64,000 nt of DNA, taken from NCBI GenBank assembly GCA_964619405.1, contig CAZUCF010000003.1, positions 1-64,000 on the forward strand, in the 5' to 3' direction. Both the position numbers and the translations under genes were made by a program. A model generated the notes under the pieces. The model was not told the DNA's origin and did not search any database. It was given only the letters and a program-made list of their open reading frames with translations. Each line of letters starts with the position of its first letter. Position 1 is the first letter of the stretch. This DNA comes from JABIDZ01 sp964619405. Its GTDB lineage: Archaea; Iainarchaeota; Iainarchaeia; Iainarchaeales; JAAZKV01. Positions 34,652 through 43,997 of this stretch are shown here, one piece after another.

Positions 34652-35767
34652 TCAAAAGTTTTCAAAAATTTTTTTGAAAACACTTTTCCTTTTCTTTTTT
34701 AGTTCGTCTTCTTTTTGTAATTGTTCTAATAATTCTTTTTGTTTTTTACTCATTTTTTTTGGTGTTTCAACTATTACTTTTATGTACTCGTCACCAAAAT
34801 CATTTGAGTTAAGAATTTTTATCCCCTTATTTTTTAATCTAAAAATTGTTCCTGTTTGTGTTCCAGCAGGAATCTTTAATTCAGCCGTTCCTTTTAATGT
34901 TGGAACTTCTATTGTTGAACCTAATGCTGACTCTGAAAAAGAAATTGGTATTTCTGCATAAATATCTTCGTCATCTCTTTTAAAAACATCGTGATTTTCA
35001 ACAAAAATTATTATAAATAAGTCGCCGACACCATCTTTCCCCTCGTGCCCTTTTCCTTTTAATCTTAAATGGTTACCAGTATTTATTCCAGCTGGTATCT
35101 TTAATTTTATTTTTGTTGTTTTGTTTTCTAAACCGTTTCCATTACAATGAGAACAATTTTTTTCTGCTATTTTTCCTTTACCATGGCATTTTGGGCAAGT
35201 TGTTTGAGTTTGAAATATTCCAAAAGGAGTTCTTTGTTGTCTTATTACACGCCCTTGTCCATTACAAGTAGGGCAGGTTGTTTCTTTACCATCTTCTGCA
35301 CCAGTACCATTACAAAAAGAACATTTTTCTATTCTCTCATAAGAAATAGTTTTTTCTACTCCAAAAACAGCTTCTTCAAAACTAATACTCAAATTCAAAC
35401 TAATATTTTGACCCAAATCTTTTTTCGTTCTTTTTCTCGAACCAAATATGTCCCCGAAACCCATTTCACCAAAATTGAATCCAGAAAAAGAGTTGAACAA
35501 ATCTTCAAAATCAAAATCCATTCCTTGGCCAAAGCCTTGGTAACCTTGAAAGTTTTTGTAAGCGTCACCATAATTATCATAGTTTTGCTTTTTTTCTGGG
35601 TCAGATAATACTTGGTATGCTTCAACTATTTCCTTAAATTTTTTTTCTGCTTCAGGGTCCTTTGAAACATCAGGATGAAATTTTTTTGCAAGGTTTTTAT
35701 AAGCTTTTTTTATTTCTTCTGTTGTCGCACTTTTTTGCAAGCCCAATACAGAATAATAATCAGTCAT
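34652..35767 (-). CDS. dnaJ: Chaperone DnaJ (Hsp40)
   Basis: A 371-residue type I J-protein: J domain (1-70) with HPD in KKFHPDVSKD; Gly/Phe-rich linker (about 72-105); four CxxCxGxG zinc repeats (about 145-215: CSFCNGTG, CPTCNGQG, CPKCHGKG, CSHCNGNG); and C-terminal substrate-binding domains. It stimulates DnaK and presents substrates. Last gene of the grpE-dnaK-dnaJ series and separated from dnaK by a terminator-like hairpin. Confidence 0.96.
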   Translation of the reverse strand: MTDYYSVLGLQKSATTEEIKKAYKNLAKKFHPDVSKDPEAEKKFKEIVEAYQVLSDPEKKQNYDNYGDAYKNFQGYQGFGQGMDFDFEDLFNSFSGFNFGEMGFGDIFGSRKRTKKDLGQNISLNLSISFEEAVFGVEKTISYERIEKCSFCNGTGAEDGKETTCPTCNGQGRVIRQQRTPFGIFQTQTTCPKCHGKGKIAEKNCSHCNGNGLENKTTKIKLKIPAGINTGNHLRLKGKGHEGKDGVGDLFIIIFVENHDVFKRDDEDIYAEIPISFSESALGSTIEVPTLKGTAELKIPAGTQTGTIFRLKNKGIKILNSNDFGDEYIKVIVETPKKMSKKQKELLEQLQKEDELKKKRKSVFKKIFENF

Positions 35768-35828
35768 TATTTACACCAAAAAATAAAATTCATTAATTTT
35801 TCTAAATTATTTTTCCTAAAAATATAAA

Positions 35829-35856
35829 AAAGGTTTAGCTTGCTTGCCAAACCTTT
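35829..35856 (-). terminator. Hairpin plus U-tract between dnaK and dnaJ
   Basis: On the minus strand AAAGGTTT and AAACCTTT form an 8-bp stem with a 12-nt loop, immediately followed by a T-rich run (TTTTTTATATTTTT). It looks like an intrinsic-type terminator or attenuator that would lower dnaJ levels relative to dnaK, or act as an RNA-processing site. Confidence 0.5.
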
Positions 35857-35901
35857 GTTGAATTAATTTCAACTTCCTTTATTTTTAATAATGATTCAAT
35901 A

Positions 35902-37782
35902 TCATTTTTTAGAATCATTTTTTTCTTCAAATTCTGCATCAACAACTTTATCATCTCCTTGTGCTGCTTTGCCATCACCAGACGAAGTATTATTTTTACT
36001 ATCGCTCGGCCCAGCGTTTTGTTGTTTGTTTTGTGCTTGCTGGTAAACTTGTGAACCAATTTCTTGTAATATCTTGTTTAACGAATCCATTTTTTGTTTT
36101 ACTTGTTCAGAATTCTTTGGTTCTTTCTTTATTTCTTCTTTTAATTCATTTAAACTTGATTGTATTTTATTTTTTTTCTCGTCATCCAATTTGTCTTTTA
36201 ATTCTTCCAACATTTTTTCTGTACTATATATTGTTGCGTCTGCTTGATTAAATATTTCTATTTCTTGTTTTATTTTCTCATCTTCTTTTGCGTGTTCTTC
36301 AGCCTCTTTCTTCATTTTTTCTATTTCCTCGTCATTGAGCTTTGTTGACGCAACTATTTTTATACTCTGTTCTTTTCCCGTACCATTATCTTTTGCTGAA
36401 ACATTTACTATCCCGTTTGCATCAATATCAAATGTTACTTCAATTTGCGGCATTCCTCTTGGGGCAGGCAATATTCCTGTTAATTGGAATCGTCCCAAAC
36501 TCTTATTGTCTTTTGCTAATGGTCTTTCTCCTTGCAAAACATGAATATCAACTGTTGTTTGATTGTCAGCTGCTGTAGAAAATATTTGTGATTTTTTTGT
36601 TGGAATAGTTGTGTTCCTATCAATCAATTTTGTTGATACACCACCAAGAGTTTCTATTCCTAAACTTAAAGGTGTTACATCTAACAACAAAACATCTTTT
36701 ACTTCACCACTTAGAACTCCTGCTTGTATTGCTGCGCCCATTGCAACACACTCCATTGGGTCAATTCCTCTTTCAGGCTCTAAACCAGTAACTTTTTTTA
36801 CAAATTCTTGTAGAACAGGCATTCTTGTTGGACCACCAACAAGTATTACTTTTGATAATTCAGCAGCAGTTATTTTAGCATCAGCTAATGCTTGTGTAAT
36901 TGGTTTTTCGCACCTTTGAATTATTGGTCTTACCAATTCTTCTAATTTTGCTCTATTAATTTTCATGTTCAAATGTTTTGGGCCACTAGAGTCAGCTGTT
37001 ACGTAAGGCAAGTTAATATCTGTTTCAATTGTTGTTGATAATTCTATCTTTGCTTTTTCAGTTGCTTCTCTTAGTCTTTGCATTGCCATACTATCTTTTG
37101 ATAAGTCAACACCTTCTTTTGTCTTGAATTCTTTTATTATGTAGTCTAACAATAATTCGTCCATGTCTGTCCCGCCTAATTCTGTGTCCCCCGAAGTTGA
37201 TTTTACTTCAAAGACACCATCACCTAGTTCCATTATTGTTACATCTAGTGTTCCTCCACCAAAATCAAATACTAGTATTTTCGAATCGCCTTTTTTATCT
37301 AAACCATATGCTAGTGAAGCAGCAGTTGGCTCATTAATAATTCTTATTACTTCTAAACCAGCGATTGCACCAGCATCTTTTGTTGCTTGTCTTTGGTTAT
37401 CATCAAAATAAGCTGGAACAGTTATAACAGCTTTTTCTACTTTGTCACCTAAATAAGATTCAGCATCTTTTTTTATTTTTTGTAATATGAAAGAAGATAT
37501 TTGTTGTGGAGAATATTCTTTTCCACTTGCTTTGAATTTAAAATCTTTACCCATTTTTCTTTTTGCTTTTATAATAGTGTTTTCAGGGTTACTAATTGCT
37601 TGTCTTCTTGCTGGTTCACCAACAAGCATTTTACCATCTTTTGTAAATGCTACAACACTTGGAAACGCTTTACCATAAACCGTGTTACCTTCTGCAGAAG
37701 GAATTATTTTTGGTTTTCCCCCTTCTAAAACTGCTGCAGCACTATTTGATGTTCCTAAATCTATTCCTATTATCTTACTCAT
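35902..37782 (-). CDS. dnaK: Chaperone DnaK (Hsp70)
   Basis: A 626-residue Hsp70: ATPase domain (about 1-375) with IGIDLGTSNSAAAV, the second phosphate motif VFDFGGGTLDV and the adenosine motif ILVGGPTRMP. A hydrophobic linker DVLLLDVTPLSLGIETLGG precedes the peptide-binding domain, and a helical lid ends in a Gly/Ser/Asp-rich tail. ATG at 37782 is preferred over GTG at 37788 because GAGGTG lies 5 nt upstream of the former. In archaea this system is often taken to be bacterial in origin. Confidence 0.97.
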   Translation of the reverse strand: MSKIIGIDLGTSNSAAAVLEGGKPKIIPSAEGNTVYGKAFPSVVAFTKDGKMLVGEPARRQAISNPENTIIKAKRKMGKDFKFKASGKEYSPQQISSFILQKIKKDAESYLGDKVEKAVITVPAYFDDNQRQATKDAGAIAGLEVIRIINEPTAASLAYGLDKKGDSKILVFDFGGGTLDVTIMELGDGVFEVKSTSGDTELGGTDMDELLLDYIIKEFKTKEGVDLSKDSMAMQRLREATEKAKIELSTTIETDINLPYVTADSSGPKHLNMKINRAKLEELVRPIIQRCEKPITQALADAKITAAELSKVILVGGPTRMPVLQEFVKKVTGLEPERGIDPMECVAMGAAIQAGVLSGEVKDVLLLDVTPLSLGIETLGGVSTKLIDRNTTIPTKKSQIFSTAADNQTTVDIHVLQGERPLAKDNKSLGRFQLTGILPAPRGMPQIEVTFDIDANGIVNVSAKDNGTGKEQSIKIVASTKLNDEEIEKMKKEAEEHAKEDEKIKQEIEIFNQADATIYSTEKMLEELKDKLDDEKKNKIQSSLNELKEEIKKEPKNSEQVKQKMDSLNKILQEIGSQVYQQAQNKQQNAGPSDSKNNTSSGDGKAAQGDDKVVDAEFEEKNDSKK

Positions 37783-37869
37783 AATCACACCTCTAAAAAT
37801 TATTTTTTAATTTTGAATTAAATTCAAAAAATTAATAACAACCTCGCATTTATTACAATTCAAATTATC

Positions 37870-38604
37870 TTAAACTTCATTTTCACCAAATTTTTTTTCA
37901 ATACCATCATTATTTATTTTATTAATATTATTTTCATTAAATTCTTCTTTTTTATCATCATTTATTTTATTAATATTATTTTCATCTTCTTTTTCATTAA
38001 TTTCATTTTTACTTTTTTTGTTTTCTTTGTTTTTTTCAATTTCTTCAATTTTATTATTTACACTATCTTTATTTTCATAATTGAAATCATTTTTCTTTAA
38101 TTCTTTTTCATCAAAATCATTTTTTTGATTTAATAAATTGTTAATACTTATTTTTGTTGTTCGCAAAACTTTGTTTTTTAATTTGTAACCTGTTGAGAGT
38201 ACTTGTACTACTTGGCCTTCTTTTAAATTATTATTTGATTCTTGCATTAAACAATCCATTATTTCGTGGTCGAAATTGTCTCCAACATTAACTTCTATTT
38301 TACTCAAACCATTTTTTCTTAATATTAAAAATAATTGTTCGTATATTTGAACAAAATCTTTGTTGTGTTTTAAACCTAATTCAAGTGAATCTAGTACTGG
38401 TAACAATTCTTCAATTGTTTGGGCTAAAACATATTCTTTGAAATCACAATTTTGTTTTTCAACTCTTTTTTGAAAATTCTCAAATTCTGCTTGAACTCTT
38501 TTCAAATCATTTGTTAATTCAATAATTCTTTTTTGTTCTTGGGTTTCTTCTTTTTCAACACTATCCTTTTGAGGCATTGTTTTCGTTGACTTGTTTTTAT
38601 CCAT
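37870..38604 (-). CDS. grpE: Nucleotide-exchange factor GrpE with low-complexity tail
   Basis: 244 residues. An N-terminal coiled coil is followed by the GrpE core (QAEFENFQKRVEKQ, LLPVLDSLELGLKH, VNVGDNFDHEIMDCL, VLSTGYKLKNKVLR). It resets DnaK by releasing ADP. After about residue 160 comes a low-complexity Asn/Lys/Glu tail of about 80 residues with repeated NNINKIN units, not part of the usual family length. First gene of the chaperone operon, with its promoter facing the HTH regulator. Confidence 0.93.
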   Translation of the reverse strand: MDKNKSTKTMPQKDSVEKEETQEQKRIIELTNDLKRVQAEFENFQKRVEKQNCDFKEYVLAQTIEELLPVLDSLELGLKHNKDFVQIYEQLFLILRKNGLSKIEVNVGDNFDHEIMDCLMQESNNNLKEGQVVQVLSTGYKLKNKVLRTTKISINNLLNQKNDFDEKELKKNDFNYENKDSVNNKIEEIEKNKENKKSKNEINEKEDENNINKINDDKKEEFNENNINKINNDGIEKKFGENEV

Positions 38605-38625
38605 AATATTAAAAGCAACCCAATT

Positions 38626-38637
38626 CTTTTTAAATTT
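38626..38637 (-). promoter_or_regulatory. TATA box of the grpE operon
   Basis: On the minus strand TTTAAAAA (38634-38627) sits about 26 nt before the grpE ATG, the archaeal TATA distance for a leaderless or near-leaderless transcript. One operator arm lies directly upstream of it. Confidence 0.5.
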
Positions 38638-38645
38638 TATCTAAC

Positions 38646-38688
38646 TTTGTCTAAAATATTTAAACTTTTTAAGTATTATTTAGACAAA
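38646..38688. promoter_or_regulatory. Inverted-repeat operator in the divergent heat-shock promoter
   Basis: TTTGTCTAAA (38646-38655) and TTTAGACAAA (38679-38688) are perfect 10-nt reverse complements separated by 23 nt, a centre spacing of 33 nt or about three helical turns. Each arm lies just upstream of the TATA box of one of the two divergent genes. This is the layout expected if the HTH protein represses both itself and grpE-dnaK-dnaJ. Confidence 0.7.
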
Positions 38689-38689
38689 C

Positions 38690-38697
38690 TTATAAAT
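38690..38697 (+). promoter_or_regulatory. TATA box of the HTH regulator gene
   Basis: TTATAAAT lies about 25 nt upstream of the ATG at 38719, indicating a leaderless transcript starting at or near the start codon. The right operator arm abuts its upstream edge. Confidence 0.5.
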
Positions 38698-38718
38698 TGT
38701 TTGATTTTTTATTGTGTA

Positions 38719-39210
38719 ATGAGTAACGAGTTAATTTTGAATGAAAAGAGTAAGTTACCAGTTGTTAAAGGCACACCCGTTAAAAACTTATTCAAAAAAA
38801 GCAATACTATTACTATTTCAAAGATAGCCATGCCCGAAAGCAATAATTTTGATGACAAACTGGCTTGGTTGTGCGCAAGCACTGGTTTTTTTGAGAATAT
38901 TGATAAAAACAAGAATGCTGCTCGAATTTTTAAAGAAATTTTTTTAGCAGGAACAATAGGACAAATAGTTACAAGCACAACAATATCAGAAAGAATTGGT
39001 ATGAGTAGAGGAAGCACAATAAACCATTTGAACAGACTAGTAAAATCTGGTTTGATTGAAAAAGCAGGAAAATATTATTTTACTAGACAAAAAACAATGT
39101 TGGGGATTATTGAAGAAATAGAGGATGATGTGCTACACTCTTTTTTAAGAATGAAAAAAATCGCAAAAGAAATTGATTCCAAAACAAGCCAAGTAATAAA
39201 TATGAAATAA
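38719..39210 (+). CDS. Winged-helix transcription regulator, likely heat-shock repressor
   Basis: 163 residues. A helix-turn-helix/winged-helix region is seen at about 85-135: TSTTISERIGMSRGSTINHL, NRLVKSGLIEKAGKYYF. A C-terminal helix (EEIEDDVLHSFLRM) may dimerise. ATG at 38719 is preferred over the earlier in-frame start because it follows the TATA box by 25 nt and the longer N terminus would run across the operator. It is divergent from grpE, like regulators that control chaperone genes. It resembles ArsR/MarR-type folds; direct orthology to Phr is not claimed. Confidence 0.8.
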   Translation: MSNELILNEKSKLPVVKGTPVKNLFKKSNTITISKIAMPESNNFDDKLAWLCASTGFFENIDKNKNAARIFKEIFLAGTIGQIVTSTTISERIGMSRGSTINHLNRLVKSGLIEKAGKYYFTRQKTMLGIIEEIEDDVLHSFLRMKKIAKEIDSKTSQVINMK

Positions 39211-39266
39211 AAAAAAATAAATATTATAAAATAAAAACTAATTATAACACAAATAATAAAACTTGG

Positions 39267-40277
39267 TTACTTTGTTTTGTTAAAATAATCCTTGAAATGA
39301 TTTTCAATTTCATTAATTGTTTTTGATAAAGCGAATTTGTTTCTCAATTTTTTTGCACCAACAAAATTTTTTGCTAAAAAAATAAAATAACCCCTAATAT
39401 CATTTATGCCAAGAGAAAAATCTTTTGCTAATTCAATATAACGCGAACCCTCTAAAAAAATATCTTTCGAACTTCTTTCCAAAACGGTTTTATTTAATTG
39501 CATAGATTTTGATTTTAAATTATTAACAATTTTTTTACTTTTTTGTTTTTCAAATTGTTTTATTTGTTTAAACAAAAACGCGTTGCCTATTGCACTTCTA
39601 CCAATCATAACAAAATCACAATTGGTTTCCTTTTTCATTTTAATATAATCTTCTAAATTATTAATATCACCATTCCCAATTATTGGAACTTTGCTCTGTT
39701 CTTTTAATTTTTTTATTTTTTTCCAATTCGTTTTTCCACCATACCCTTGTTTTCCTAACCTCGCATGCAAGCAAATAGCATTAACACCAGCTTTTTCAGC
39801 TTCTCTTGCAACCTCTAAAAAATTTTCTTTTTCTAAGCCCAAACGCATTTTTATGGTAACCGGTTTTTTTGTTGAATTTTTCATTTCTTTTATTATATCT
39901 CTAACTAATACAGGAAATTGCATTATGTAGCAACCATATTTTCCTTTTACTGCTTTTGGGACACTACACCCCGCGTTTAAATCATAACCCGCAAAATTAT
40001 TTAGCAAAGGGTTATTTTCTATAATAGAAATTGCTTGTGAAAAATCTTTTGGTTTACTACCAAACAATTGCAAAAAAACTGGTTTTTCTTTTTTATTAAC
40101 AAACAACATTTTTTTTGTTTTGTTATTCTTGTGAATAATTGATTTGCAAGAAATTAGTTCAGTGTATTGTAATGAAGAACCATGTTCTTTGCAAAGAGTT
40201 CTAAAAGCAATATTAGTAAAATCGGCCATTGGAGCAAGAAAAGCACCTTTCTCTATTTTTAAAGAACCTATTTTCAT
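39267..40277 (-). CDS. dus: tRNA-dihydrouridine synthase
   Basis: A 336-residue flavoenzyme that reduces uridines in tRNA loops. A TIM barrel is indicated by LAPMADFTNIAFR, FLQLFGSKP, the catalytic-Cys motif LNAGCSVPKAVKGKYG, KMRLG, CLHAR and PIIGNGDINN, and a flavin-binding VMIGRSAIGN. A small helical C-terminal domain follows (about 250-336). Length is normal for the family. It is convergent with the HTH gene. Confidence 0.92.
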   Translation of the reverse strand: MKIGSLKIEKGAFLAPMADFTNIAFRTLCKEHGSSLQYTELISCKSIIHKNNKTKKMLFVNKKEKPVFLQLFGSKPKDFSQAISIIENNPLLNNFAGYDLNAGCSVPKAVKGKYGCYIMQFPVLVRDIIKEMKNSTKKPVTIKMRLGLEKENFLEVAREAEKAGVNAICLHARLGKQGYGGKTNWKKIKKLKEQSKVPIIGNGDINNLEDYIKMKKETNCDFVMIGRSAIGNAFLFKQIKQFEKQKSKKIVNNLKSKSMQLNKTVLERSSKDIFLEGSRYIELAKDFSLGINDIRGYFIFLAKNFVGAKKLRNKFALSKTINEIENHFKDYFNKTK

Positions 40278-40334
40278 AAATAATATTTAAATCAAAAGGT
40301 TTAACAAAATGGCCAAATAATTTTTTACACAAAT

Positions 40335-43300
40335 CTATTCAACAATGGTTTTAGCAGAAGGATATTCAATATCATTTGAATCTTTTGTGTATTCTAAAAG
40401 CGTGTTTGAATTCAAAACAAGTAAAGTATTGTATTCGTCAGCAGCAAAGTACTTTCCTTCTGCCACAAAATCAGGCGGCCACATTGTCGCCGAAACACTA
40501 TCTCCTTGTTCGAAAGGCGTGCTATCATAATCTTGAGAACACCCAACTTTGGTTTTCAATTTTGTAATAGTCTGGCCATTATAATCTTTTGCAAAAATAC
40601 TTGTTGCTTCCCCATACAACCCATAATAAGATGTGGACCCAAACCCAGCAGTACTTGTATTTTGAATTGGTGCATGATAAGTATGATCAACATTATAACA
40701 CATTCTTCCACGTGTATAACCATCATTTACATAGTCGGTATAAACTTTATGCAATGGTGATTCAAGAATAACCCAGTATAAATTTTTTGATGGTTTTACC
40801 TTTATAACTTTTGTAATTGTTAAATTTTCTTTGTCTCGCAAGTCAAATATTTCTTGTTTTTCAATGAATTCTAAACCAGAATTTAGTCTTAGTGTTTTTG
40901 GATATCCTTCTTCATCAACCATAAACCAAATGTTTCCATTAATATCAATAAAATCAACTTCGTTTTGTTTGTAAATGACATCAATTTTACTTCTTTCATA
41001 TTTATTTTGTTTTACATAATTTTCTTTTGAATTATTTAGAGTATAAACTTTTTTTCTTTCAAGAACACACCCATCATCTATATCAACTTCAGAAATACAA
41101 GGAACAATGTTTCCGTCAATAATTTTCATTTTTGTTTCTCCAACACAATCAATTTCTTTACCTGCTACTTTTATTGCATAAACAGAACTTCCATCAATTT
41201 CTTTTATCCAATAATTTCCTTGGTCATCTTTTAATGGGCTTGAGTATTTTTCATCAAATTTGCAATCAATCAAATTAATCTTTTTCATGTCCTCTATTAT
41301 GTCATTAATATTTGTGTTGTTATCCAATTGTTCAGGTGCAGGTGTTCTTGCAAAACAAGCATTTCTTTGATCCTCATCAGGAATAGGAACACAATAATTA
41401 GCATCAGCATAATACTGTGCAAGATTTCTTAGAACAAAAGTTAAATCATAATCACGCAGATTTTTGTTTAATATATTTTCCAAATTGTATTCTGCAAGAA
41501 TTTCCTTATTTTTGTCAACCACTTTTATACAAGCAATTCCCGCATAATAATCAAACGGAAAAGAATCATAACAAGGATCAATATAATTATAGTGTTTTGC
41601 AATATTTAGAAGAATTTTTGCTTTATCTTTTACATTAATATTAAGGCTATTTGTAAAACTGAGCGCATCTTTACTAAACAAACCAGTAAAAGAATCAAAA
41701 TTTGTTATACAAGAAGAAATCTTTAAAACATCATTCCCCCATAGTTTACAATTTTCTAAAGAAAATCCATTAACATCGATTGAATCTGAAGGGAAATTAA
41801 AATTAATTGGATTTGAAGGGATATTATTCACTGACAAAAAAGCTAAATTAACAGGGGCAATAACTTGAACTGTTTTTTCCTTATTTAAATCTTCTAAATT
41901 TATTTTAAAAGAATTAAAGCCTTGAGGGGATTTTATAACTAATTCATAATTATCAAATTCAGTAAAGATAAAGTCACCATACTTCCAATTTGTATCAAGA
42001 ACTTTTATTGTTTCATTTAAACTCGATGCCAGAATTAAACCAGTTGGCACAATAGTCAAAGGAGGACCAGAATTAATTGTAACAAATTCAGGAATACTTC
42101 CAATTTGATTAGGATCTATTCTCCAATAAACATAAGGAGAATTTTCCGGTTGCCATGCCCCCCATCCATTAATATTTTCTGTAATATGTTCCAATGAAGA
42201 CCCCATAACCCCATAACCAATCCCATTTTCAGAAATCAATCCCGCATGCTCATCATTAACCACAATATCACCCGGCAGAGGCATTTCATTTGGAGCTAAT
42301 CTTCTTAACCCTGGCAATTCTTGAGCAGAATTAAATACATTTACAGTATAGGCGGGCAAATAATATCCAACTGTCTCGCCAAAAAAATCTATTGCAGGCG
42401 AACTAGAAAAAGGTAAATTAACCCCCCAACCAGAGTAAATATCATAAGGAAATAAATTACATTTGTACCCAAAAAAAGGATGATTATACACTGATTGATG
42501 AGCCCACCCCAAAGAACCTTCATAATATTTTGCTAAGATAGTAAATAACGCCCCATAAGCAAATTCTTCAGAAGATAAATTTTTTAAATTTGCCAGAATT
42601 TGAGGAGAATAATCTAATGAATACATACTTAAAACATCTATTAATTTTTGTAAAGCCTCACTACCCCCACCACTATTTTTAAAATCATTAAATGCATTTA
42701 CCAAATGATCAAAAACAACATCTTTGTTTAATCCTGCAACAAGGCTACCAAAACTTTTTTTTGGCCAAATATTAAATGATTTAAATTTTATAGAAATTCT
42801 TGGCGCTGGCTTGTCCGCATTCCACCACGAATGCACTTTAGACATTTCCCCCACATACTTGCATTTTCCGTTCGCACAAACTTTTTTTGCAATTCCTTCT
42901 TGTACCCAAATTCCTTTTGTTTCATTAAAATACCATAAAGGCATTTGGTTTGGAGCATTGTTTTGTTGTGCTTCATCTATTTGGAAAGTTATTTTTGCAC
43001 TTGTCCCATTTTTAAAATCCAAATTGTTTCCTTTTTCGTCTTGAGCAATTATTTTTGCAAAACCATAACTAACAAAAGCAGTTTCTAATCCGTTCTCATC
43101 TATCCCTTCAAGTTCTCCTGGAAAATATTGCATGTCTCCTTGTGTGTTAGGATTAAAACCAGTTACAGATAATTCAGCTTCTTCTGGAACAATATTTGTA
43201 CCAAGTATTACCAAGTCTTCACCATTTAATTCTACTTCAACAATTTTATCAGAAACAATATTGTTTGCATTCAAATCAATCTTTTCAAAATCATTCATTA

Positions 43301-43985
43301 GAGCCATTATTACATCAAGCTCTTGATCCATACAAGAATTAATTTTTTTGTGTAATGGAACAAAGCCTTCTTTTGAAAAATTTAATGTAAATTCATCTTT
43401 GCATTGTAATTCTAAAGAATAAGTGTTGTCATTTAATTTTGAAGATTTTATTGTCGCACCAGTTGCAGTTATTATTGTGTTAGAAAAGTTGGTTGATTCT
43501 CCAAAAATAATTCCAGAAATTTGTATTTGTTGAACAGGTGCAAAAAGATTTGGAATATTTATTATTGGAATATCAATATTTGGAATAATTGACCCAATAT
43601 CAGTCCCAAATAGTGGCGCAATAAATAACATTGCTAAACCAAAAAAAATAAAGCAAAGCAATACTCCTAAAACAAAACCAATTTTCCTAAAAACGCTTTT
43701 TAAAAAAAACTCTTTTTTTAAATGATGTTTAAAAACTTTTTTTTGCTTAATATTAAATTCATTCAATAATAAAGCAGTATCATTTTGACTTAAATCAAAA
43801 TCATAAATTTTTTCTAATTTTTCAGAATCTTTTGTCAAATTAATCTTTTTTACAATTTCGTAAAAACCAATTATTTCTCTTAATTCATTAGGCGGCAAGT
43901 TTTCAAACGCCGAAATCAACTCAAATTTTGTAACACCTAGTTTAACGGATTTTAATATATCTTGTTTGATTTTATTATTTAACAA
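40335..43985 (-). CDS. Large surface protein with a possible NlpC/CHAP-like hydrolase domain
   Basis: 1216 residues. A helical cytoplasmic N terminus (1-100) is followed by one membrane helix (about 102-126). The ectodomain has a carboxypeptidase-regulatory-like unit (about 155-225) and a segment with MPLWYFNETKGIWVQEG and HSWWNADKP, as in CILP/FAM171-type adhesive proteins. At about 505-610 a KCNLF motif (Cys509) and DIVVNDEHAGLIS (His580) match the Cys-His arrangement of papain-like NlpC/CHAP amidases. A Cys-containing beta region ends the protein. Start TTG is supported by an AGGTGG sequence. It shares architecture, not sequence, with the protein at 117. Confidence 0.72.
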   Translation of the reverse strand: MLNNKIKQDILKSVKLGVTKFELISAFENLPPNELREIIGFYEIVKKINLTKDSEKLEKIYDFDLSQNDTALLLNEFNIKQKKVFKHHLKKEFFLKSVFRKIGFVLGVLLCFIFFGLAMLFIAPLFGTDIGSIIPNIDIPIINIPNLFAPVQQIQISGIIFGESTNFSNTIITATGATIKSSKLNDNTYSLELQCKDEFTLNFSKEGFVPLHKKINSCMDQELDVIMALMNDFEKIDLNANNIVSDKIVEVELNGEDLVILGTNIVPEEAELSVTGFNPNTQGDMQYFPGELEGIDENGLETAFVSYGFAKIIAQDEKGNNLDFKNGTSAKITFQIDEAQQNNAPNQMPLWYFNETKGIWVQEGIAKKVCANGKCKYVGEMSKVHSWWNADKPAPRISIKFKSFNIWPKKSFGSLVAGLNKDVVFDHLVNAFNDFKNSGGGSEALQKLIDVLSMYSLDYSPQILANLKNLSSEEFAYGALFTILAKYYEGSLGWAHQSVYNHPFFGYKCNLFPYDIYSGWGVNLPFSSSPAIDFFGETVGYYLPAYTVNVFNSAQELPGLRRLAPNEMPLPGDIVVNDEHAGLISENGIGYGVMGSSLEHITENINGWGAWQPENSPYVYWRIDPNQIGSIPEFVTINSGPPLTIVPTGLILASSLNETIKVLDTNWKYGDFIFTEFDNYELVIKSPQGFNSFKINLEDLNKEKTVQVIAPVNLAFLSVNNIPSNPINFNFPSDSIDVNGFSLENCKLWGNDVLKISSCITNFDSFTGLFSKDALSFTNSLNINVKDKAKILLNIAKHYNYIDPCYDSFPFDYYAGIACIKVVDKNKEILAEYNLENILNKNLRDYDLTFVLRNLAQYYADANYCVPIPDEDQRNACFARTPAPEQLDNNTNINDIIEDMKKINLIDCKFDEKYSSPLKDDQGNYWIKEIDGSSVYAIKVAGKEIDCVGETKMKIIDGNIVPCISEVDIDDGCVLERKKVYTLNNSKENYVKQNKYERSKIDVIYKQNEVDFIDINGNIWFMVDEEGYPKTLRLNSGLEFIEKQEIFDLRDKENLTITKVIKVKPSKNLYWVILESPLHKVYTDYVNDGYTRGRMCYNVDHTYHAPIQNTSTAGFGSTSYYGLYGEATSIFAKDYNGQTITKLKTKVGCSQDYDSTPFEQGDSVSATMWPPDFVAEGKYFAADEYNTLLVLNSNTLLEYTKDSNDIEYPSAKTIVE

Positions 43986-43997
43986 TTTTCCACCTAA

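Noticed and set aside
35147..35608. Plus-strand ORFs opposite dnaJ and dnaK
   Set aside because: They are antisense shadows of strongly conserved chaperone genes with no family resemblance.
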